This document shows, piece after piece, positions 7,342 through 10,608 of a stretch of 10,608 nucleotides of DNA (position 1 is the first letter of the stretch; the number at the start of each line of letters is the position of its first letter). The stretch lies in assembly GCA_026990095.1 (NCBI GenBank), contig JALSIL010000522.1, positions 1-10,608 of the forward strand, read 5' to 3'. The position numbers and the translations under genes were made by a program. The DNA comes from Lysobacterales bacterium. Its GTDB lineage: Bacteria; Pseudomonadota; Gammaproteobacteria; Xanthomonadales; Marinicellaceae. The notes under the pieces were generated by a model. It worked only from the letters and a program-made list of their open reading frames with translations, was not told the DNA's origin and searched no databases.

Positions 7342-9396
7342 CTACTTGTTCGTCTTATTATTTGATAACAAATCATTCACCAGACTTTTAAGATCTTTAA
7401 TTTGTTGTGCTTGTTGCTCGATTAGGGTTTGTTGCTGTTGCGTGGCTTTGATTAGTACCGGAATTAACTCACTGTAGCGCAAGGATCGGGTGTGCATACC
7501 ATCATCTTTTTGGCTAACAATTTCAGGGATAATGGTTTCCACTTCTTGTGCTATCAAGCCCATGTGTGTGTGTTTTTCTGCATCGCTTTTCATGCTGTAA
7601 GTGACAGGGTTCATGGATAAAATTTCTGCCAAACCGTAATCCATTTCTTTGATATTGTCTTTTAAACGCCTGTCTGAGGTGACATTAACCGCATTGGTGG
7701 TATCGACATTGGTGGTGAAAACCGTTGACCACCTAAAGTTTGTATTACCTAAGCGATAAGTATTATTTGAAAAGGGTTCAAAATTGGTATTTATATCAAT
7801 TCTATCGATGGCTTTATCATTGATGCGCATCATAACTGATGACGCTCCAATATTGTCAAAACTATTAAAATCCAACGCTTGACCATTGACACTGCGAATA
7901 CCAAAATCTGGGGATTTATTGGTTGTAAATAATAAAGCGGATTCTCTGTTACTCGCCAATCTATTGATGGCTAATGAAACATTATCAGTACTTGTTTTGG
8001 GTTCAATTGTCGCAACCACTTCATCGACAACTGACCCGAATGTTGTGCCTTGCCCTTTGATATGTAATGGTGAAGCCGGTGTATTGGTGCCAATGCCAAC
8101 GCCACCAACTGCACGGATTAAAAACTGGTTATCAGCAGTGGTTGCTAAACTATTTGCAGTACCTACATCAGAACTATCATTCCAAACCCAACTGCCCCTG
8201 TGATTTGCTTTTGATCCATAACCAGTGGCAAAACTATTATATCCGCTTGCTTGATTTTCTCTTCCCCCTACAACTGCTGCATAGCTATTTGTTGCTTTAT
8301 TTTGAAATCCACCAATAATTGAAGCAAATTCACTCGAAACAATATTATTATAACCACCTGCTATTATAGCGCTTAATACATCTACTCCGTTAATCTTATG
8401 ACTTTCACCCCCAACAATAGTATTTGCAAAATTATGATTGCCTGTTGATGTAGTTTCAATAGTATTTCCCAAACCTCCTGCTATTATCGAACCATTTTCA
8501 TTGGTATGAGTAATAAAATTTAGGTTACCACCCATGACAATATTAGTATCTTGTTGACCTCCTGTAGTTAGTGTGGGATATATAACTAAGGATGCATTAT
8601 TGTTCACTTTGAGTACTAAAGGTTCATTATCAGTTGTTCCAATAAAATTATTAAGTGAATTTGTCCCTGCATTACCCGTCAATCCCCAACCAGCAAAAGA
8701 TGCACCCACATCATCGGTTTCACAAGTCACCGTACCATCCTGGGCTATCACGCGGATGCTGCTGCCTGCGGCACAGGCTCCTGTCACACGCTCTTGAATT
8801 TGCGTGCTATCAACTTCAGAGCGTTGAATGGTATTGGCAGCGATTTGTATACGTGTTACGGCTTGGGATGCTATATCGGCTGTTGCAATCGTGCCATTGG
8901 CTATTTTTGCGGAAGTGACCGAATCACCTGCTAATTTAGCGGAGGTTACTGCACCATTAGCTATTTTGGCTGTTGTAACTGCCGCATTTTCTATTGAAAT
9001 AGTGCTAACACCATCGCTGCCAACATATTTTGCCTGTATTGAGTAAGGAGAGTTGGTTATTAGCTGTCTTGGCAATAAACTTACTTGTGTTCCACCTCCT
9101 GGTGGTGTGACCAGTAGTTCTAGCCATACTTCATCACCATCAAACGCACCACCACCAATGTCAAACTGAAGAGTAAAGATACCATTTGTCACGGTAGCTG
9201 CAATATTAAAGTTATTGGCAATATTATTTCCATTAGTGGCTGCATCATAAAATTGAGCTTCAAACTCATAATTGCCATTAGCCGCTTGACCATTTACGAT
9301 GAGTTCACCTTGATAAGTGAAATAATCCCCAACAGATGTTTGGGCTGAATTTATTTGACTCCATAACAGAGCGATAATTATCAATAGTTTTTTCAT
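7342..9396 (-). CDS. Secreted trimeric fibre-like protein with YadA-like head and C-terminal S74 chaperone domain
   Basis: 684 residues. A signal peptide (1-18, LLIIIALLWSQINSA) precedes an N-terminal domain (25-123: FTYQGELIVNGQAANG, LLPRQLITNSPYSIQA) shared with the third cassette gene. Six 10-residue repeats follow (139-198), then a CAAGSSIRV..GTVTCE segment with a likely Cys208-Cys225 pair. A YadA/Hep_Hag-like head lies at about 302-402 (IIAGGLGNTI, IVGGESHKI, IIGGFQNKAT). The C-terminal S74 intramolecular chaperone begins SDRRLKDNIKEM at Ser574. In endosialidase-type chaperones the matching serine and the lysine five residues later (here Lys579) drive self-cleavage after trimer folding. 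A Gln-rich coiled coil ends the protein. AGGA lies seven bases before the ATG. The S74 domain is common in phage fibres, but the signal peptide and lack of phage genes favour an exported cell-surface fibre. No outer-membrane anchor is visible. Confidence 0.88.
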   Translation of the reverse strand: MKKLLIIIALLWSQINSAQTSVGDYFTYQGELIVNGQAANGNYEFEAQFYDAATNGNNIANNFNIAATVTNGIFTLQFDIGGGAFDGDEVWLELLVTPPGGGTQVSLLPRQLITNSPYSIQAKYVGSDGVSTISIENAAVTTAKIANGAVTSAKLAGDSVTSAKIANGTIATADIASQAVTRIQIAANTIQRSEVDSTQIQERVTGACAAGSSIRVIAQDGTVTCETDDVGASFAGWGLTGNAGTNSLNNFIGTTDNEPLVLKVNNNASLVIYPTLTTGGQQDTNIVMGGNLNFITHTNENGSIIAGGLGNTIETTSTGNHNFANTIVGGESHKINGVDVLSAIIAGGYNNIVSSEFASIIGGFQNKATNSYAAVVGGRENQASGYNSFATGYGSKANHRGSWVWNDSSDVGTANSLATTADNQFLIRAVGGVGIGTNTPASPLHIKGQGTTFGSVVDEVVATIEPKTSTDNVSLAINRLASNRESALLFTTNKSPDFGIRSVNGQALDFNSFDNIGASSVMMRINDKAIDRIDINTNFEPFSNNTYRLGNTNFRWSTVFTTNVDTTNAVNVTSDRRLKDNIKEMDYGLAEILSMNPVTYSMKSDAEKHTHMGLIAQEVETIIPEIVSQKDDGMHTRSLRYSELIPVLIKATQQQQTLIEQQAQQIKDLKSLVNDLLSNNKTNK
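8191..8493 (-). repeat. YadA-like head repeats within the fibre gene
   Basis: Residues 302-402 of the fibre protein contain about six irregular repeats built on [AS]-x-[IV]-[IV]-x-GG-x-x-N, for example SIIAGGLGNT, NTIVGGESHK, AIIAGGYNNI, SIIGGFQNKA, AVVGGRENQA and SFATGYGSKA. In YadA-type adhesins such units form coils of a trimeric left-handed beta-roll. Spacing varies from about 14 to 22 residues, so the fold is inferred from the motif only. Confidence 0.7.
8803..8982 (-). repeat. Six 10-residue stalk repeats within the fibre gene
   Basis: Residues 139-198 read as AVTTAKIANG, AVTSAKLAGD, SVTSAKIANG, TIATADIASQ, AVTRIQIAAN and TIQRSEVDST. The first three are near-identical and the rest progressively diverged. 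This VTxAKIANG pattern is frequent in fibre proteins carrying S74 domains and probably forms a stalk. The period is 30 bases. Confidence 0.85.
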
Positions 9397-9501
9397 TTTA
9401 AATTCCTAAAATTTGTGTGCTTACTTAAGGAATCGTAAAACTAAAGAGAAATAGGACAGTACTATTAATTATTTACTACTTTAATAAATAACTGAGTGAT
9501 A

Positions 9502-9530
9502 AGTATAGTAGCTATGAACTTGTCTGAGAA
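9502..9530 (-). promoter_or_regulatory. Candidate promoter of the secreted fibre cassette
   Basis: On the minus strand, TTCTCA (9525-9530, four of six -35 matches) and TATACT (9502-9507, five of six -10 matches) are separated by 17 bases. Transcription would start near 9495, leaving an untranslated leader of about 100 bases before the fibre ATG. The -35 element lies inside the hairpin at 9516-9538, which could be an operator. Confidence 0.4.
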
Positions 9531-9538
9531 CAAGATTC
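9516..9538. promoter_or_regulatory. Inverted repeat overlapping the cassette -35 element
   Basis: GAACTTGT and ACAAGATTC form an eight-pair interrupted inverted repeat with one bulged base and a 6-base centre (CTGAGA). No T run follows on either strand, so it is not a terminator. Its overlap with the -35 suggests a possible regulator site; no cognate regulator is recognisable. Confidence 0.3.
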
Positions 9539-9756
9539 GTAGCGTGATAATGTTGAGTTGAGACATTTCTTTACATGATTTAAGGAAAATAGTATAAACC
9601 GTACTAAAAATGCATCCTATAAAACTTAACCATTACATTACAAGATGTAGCAAGTTAATCTAGAAAGACTCAATGACTATAAAGCAATCTAGAAAAAAAT
9701 CAGTTATCTAATTACTAGATTTCAGTTTTCAAGGAGATATATCATAAGGAGTTTTT

Positions 9757-10383
9757 TTATTTTTTCATTACTGAATCATCAAAACTCTTTTTAATTTTTA
9801 AAATTGATGTTTTTGTAATAGTATCTATATTGGTTCTAATATTTTTTATATTATTGATTTCTTGGTCTCTTGCCCATAAAAATAATTTTTTCAGCCATTC
9901 CAATACTAAAAAAACAGAATGCATTTCACTTGAGGTAATAATCAAATCATCTAAACATTTAGGATGTGTAACATGAGTTCTTAACTTTAGTGCTTCTTTA
10001 AACTCAGTTGGCAATGGTGCACTTTTAAGTAAAGGAGATTTTGTATTGCGTGATTTAGCGTATAATTTAAGGGATTTTTTAATACTTTCTCTAATACCTG
10101 GCAAATACAGCTTCCAAACTTCAACATTGTTTTCTATTTTATATTCACCTTCCCTTAAGAAGCGAAGATCCTTTTCTGAAAAAATTGTTTTTTCATACTC
10201 ATAGGTATTTAAAGATAGTAATTTAAGACTAGAGGAAAAAGCATCAAGAAGAGAAAATATTGAACGTACCAATAGACGATTAATTACCCGAGTATCTGCT
10301 GTAGTTTGCAACTCCGTTAAAAACACTAACTCATTAATAAGCTCATTAAAAATATCTGTACTATTGTTATTCATAATTACCAT
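9757..10383 (-). CDS. Hypothetical protein with HEPN-like Rx4H motif
   Basis: 208 residues, not recognised by overall sequence. It is predicted mostly alpha-helical and soluble, with no signal peptide or membrane segment. Residues 126-150 contain LKLRTHVTHPKCLDDL, where Arg135 and His140 give an Rx4H spacing and the surroundings resemble the R-x4-6-H active site of HEPN-domain ribonucleases and their relatives. The preceding helices (residues 10-60 and 85-112) would fit a HEPN helical bundle. The start is either the ATG at 10383 or the in-frame ATG at 10374; neither has a clear ribosome site. It starts 19 bases after the xanthine dehydrogenase stop on the same strand, so it may be read from that operon. 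Base use is more AT-rich than its neighbours, which could indicate a transferred gene. No nucleotidyltransferase partner is adjacent. Confidence 0.72.
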   Translation of the reverse strand: MVIMNNNSTDIFNELINELVFLTELQTTADTRVINRLLVRSIFSLLDAFSSSLKLLSLNTYEYEKTIFSEKDLRFLREGEYKIENNVEVWKLYLPGIRESIKKSLKLYAKSRNTKSPLLKSAPLPTEFKEALKLRTHVTHPKCLDDLIITSSEMHSVFLVLEWLKKLFLWARDQEINNIKNIRTNIDTITKTSILKIKKSFDDSVMKK

Positions 10384-10402
10384 CTAACATATATATTTTT
10401 CT

Positions 10403-10608
10403 TTAAACCTCATACAATCCCATCATCACTTTTTCAGGAGTCATGGGCGAGTGAAATTTTATTTGATAATCTTGATTAAAGGCCTTGATGGCATTGGCTA
10501 TGGCAAAATATGCGCCTATTCCATACATTAGTGGTGGTTCTCCTACGGCTTTGGATTTGAAAATAGCCATGTCGTGCCCTTCAGTTTTTAGTGCTTCGAC
10601 TGTGATGT
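10403..10608 (-). CDS. xdhB: Xanthine dehydrogenase molybdenum-binding subunit, C-terminal end only
   Basis: The last 67 residues of a large molybdopterin-dependent oxidoreductase; the rest lies beyond the right edge. The segment contains FKSKAVGEPPLMYGIGAYFA, the conserved motif whose Glu (in GEPP) is the catalytic base at the molybdenum site in xanthine oxidase/dehydrogenase. The protein ends SPMTPEKVMMGLYEV, matching the usual P-x-TPE-x-(I/V) ending of the family. Such enzymes oxidise hypoxanthine to xanthine and xanthine to urate in purine breakdown. The SKAVGEPPLM form favours xanthine dehydrogenase over CO dehydrogenase or aldehyde oxidase relatives, but the exact substrate cannot be set from this fragment. 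The 208-residue HEPN-like gene follows 19 bases after the stop. Confidence 0.85.
   Translation of the reverse strand, partial: ITVEALKTEGHDMAIFKSKAVGEPPLMYGIGAYFAIANAIKAFNQDYQIKFHSPMTPEKVMMGLYEV

Larger units (their letters stand above)
9397..9756. other. Intergenic region upstream of the fibre cassette
   Basis: These 360 bases contain no credible gene on either strand. They hold the cassette's ribosome site (AGGA, 9404-9407), a candidate promoter and overlapping hairpin (9502-9538), a repeated AATCTAGAAA (9657-9666 and 9686-9695), and an inverted repeat AATCTAG/CTAGATT (9686-9692 and 9715-9721). On the minus strand a small stem ATCTA/TAGAT (9706-9720) followed by six bases and seven T could be a weak terminator for the 208-residue gene. 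AAGGAG occurs twice at 9731-9751 on the plus strand with no gene behind it. Confidence 0.6.

Noticed and set aside
8803..8982. Regular 30-base periodicity resembling a CRISPR array
   Set aside because: The repeats are in frame, lack unique spacers, and encode a known type of fibre stalk repeat (VTxAKIANG).
7886..9046. Several open frames of 70-105 codons on the plus strand opposite the fibre gene
   Set aside because: They lie fully antisense to a well-supported gene, have low-complexity composition that mirrors its repeats, and lack ribosome sites.
7342..9396. Fibre gene as part of a prophage tail module
   Set aside because: The product has a Sec-type signal peptide and its neighbours are another secreted protein family, a sigma factor and metabolic genes; no phage structural, lysis or integrase gene is present.
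9731..9751. Plus-strand AAGGAG pair resembling strong ribosome sites
   Set aside because: No start codon with an open frame follows on the plus strand; the bases lie just past the stop of a minus-strand gene.

Overview
The window looks like chromosome from an AT-rich gammaproteobacterium. The left edge carries the end of a proteobacterial-type Rnf (Rsx) electron-transport operon, rnfD-rnfG-rnfE. Most of the rest is on the minus strand: an ECF sigma factor paired with a TPR-bearing Ser/Thr kinase, and secreted proteins, one of which ends in a short '..IFKNGFE' tail. From memory these traits recall Marinicella-like or xanthomonad-related marine bacteria, but the genus is inference only.

Layout. 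1-2008 (+): rnfD (start outside the window), rnfG and rnfE, joined by two ATGA overlaps. 2009-2068: short convergent spacer with weak hairpins. 2069-4612 (-): receptor-like Ser/Thr kinase with one membrane segment and a C-terminal TPR sensor half; its last codons contain a G9 homopolymer. 4688-5260 (-): ECF sigma factor of the kinase-associated type, with a good promoter just upstream. 5267-5924: no intact gene, but a frameshifted remnant of a secreted-protein C-terminus (about 5382-5688, -) and hairpins. 5925-9396 (-): a tight three-gene cassette of secreted proteins, transcribed 9396 to 5925, with 8- and 11-base gaps and ribosome sites overlapping the preceding stop codons. 9397-9756: intergenic, with a candidate cassette promoter. 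9757-10383 (-): an unrecognised 208-residue protein with a HEPN-like Rx4H motif. 10403-10608 (-): the C-terminal 67 codons of a xanthine dehydrogenase molybdenum subunit.

How the parts may work together. RnfD and RnfG carry the covalent-FMN threonine motifs and RnfE carries its two cluster cysteines, so the visible part of the ion-translocating complex looks functional. The sigma factor and kinase form a plausible signalling pair: the periplasmic TPR half senses something, the cytoplasmic kinase acts, and the sigma factor, whose region 2 lacks the usual acidic motif, may be switched on by phosphorylation. The secreted cassette encodes a large trimeric-fibre-like protein (signal peptide, shared N-terminal domain, 10-residue repeats, YadA-like head, S74 self-cleaving chaperone end), a small secreted protein, and a second protein sharing the fibre's N-terminal domain. 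I see no phage genes, so this looks like a cell-surface or secreted fibre system rather than a prophage tail. The sigma factor lies directly downstream on the same strand, but a regulatory link to the cassette is only a guess.
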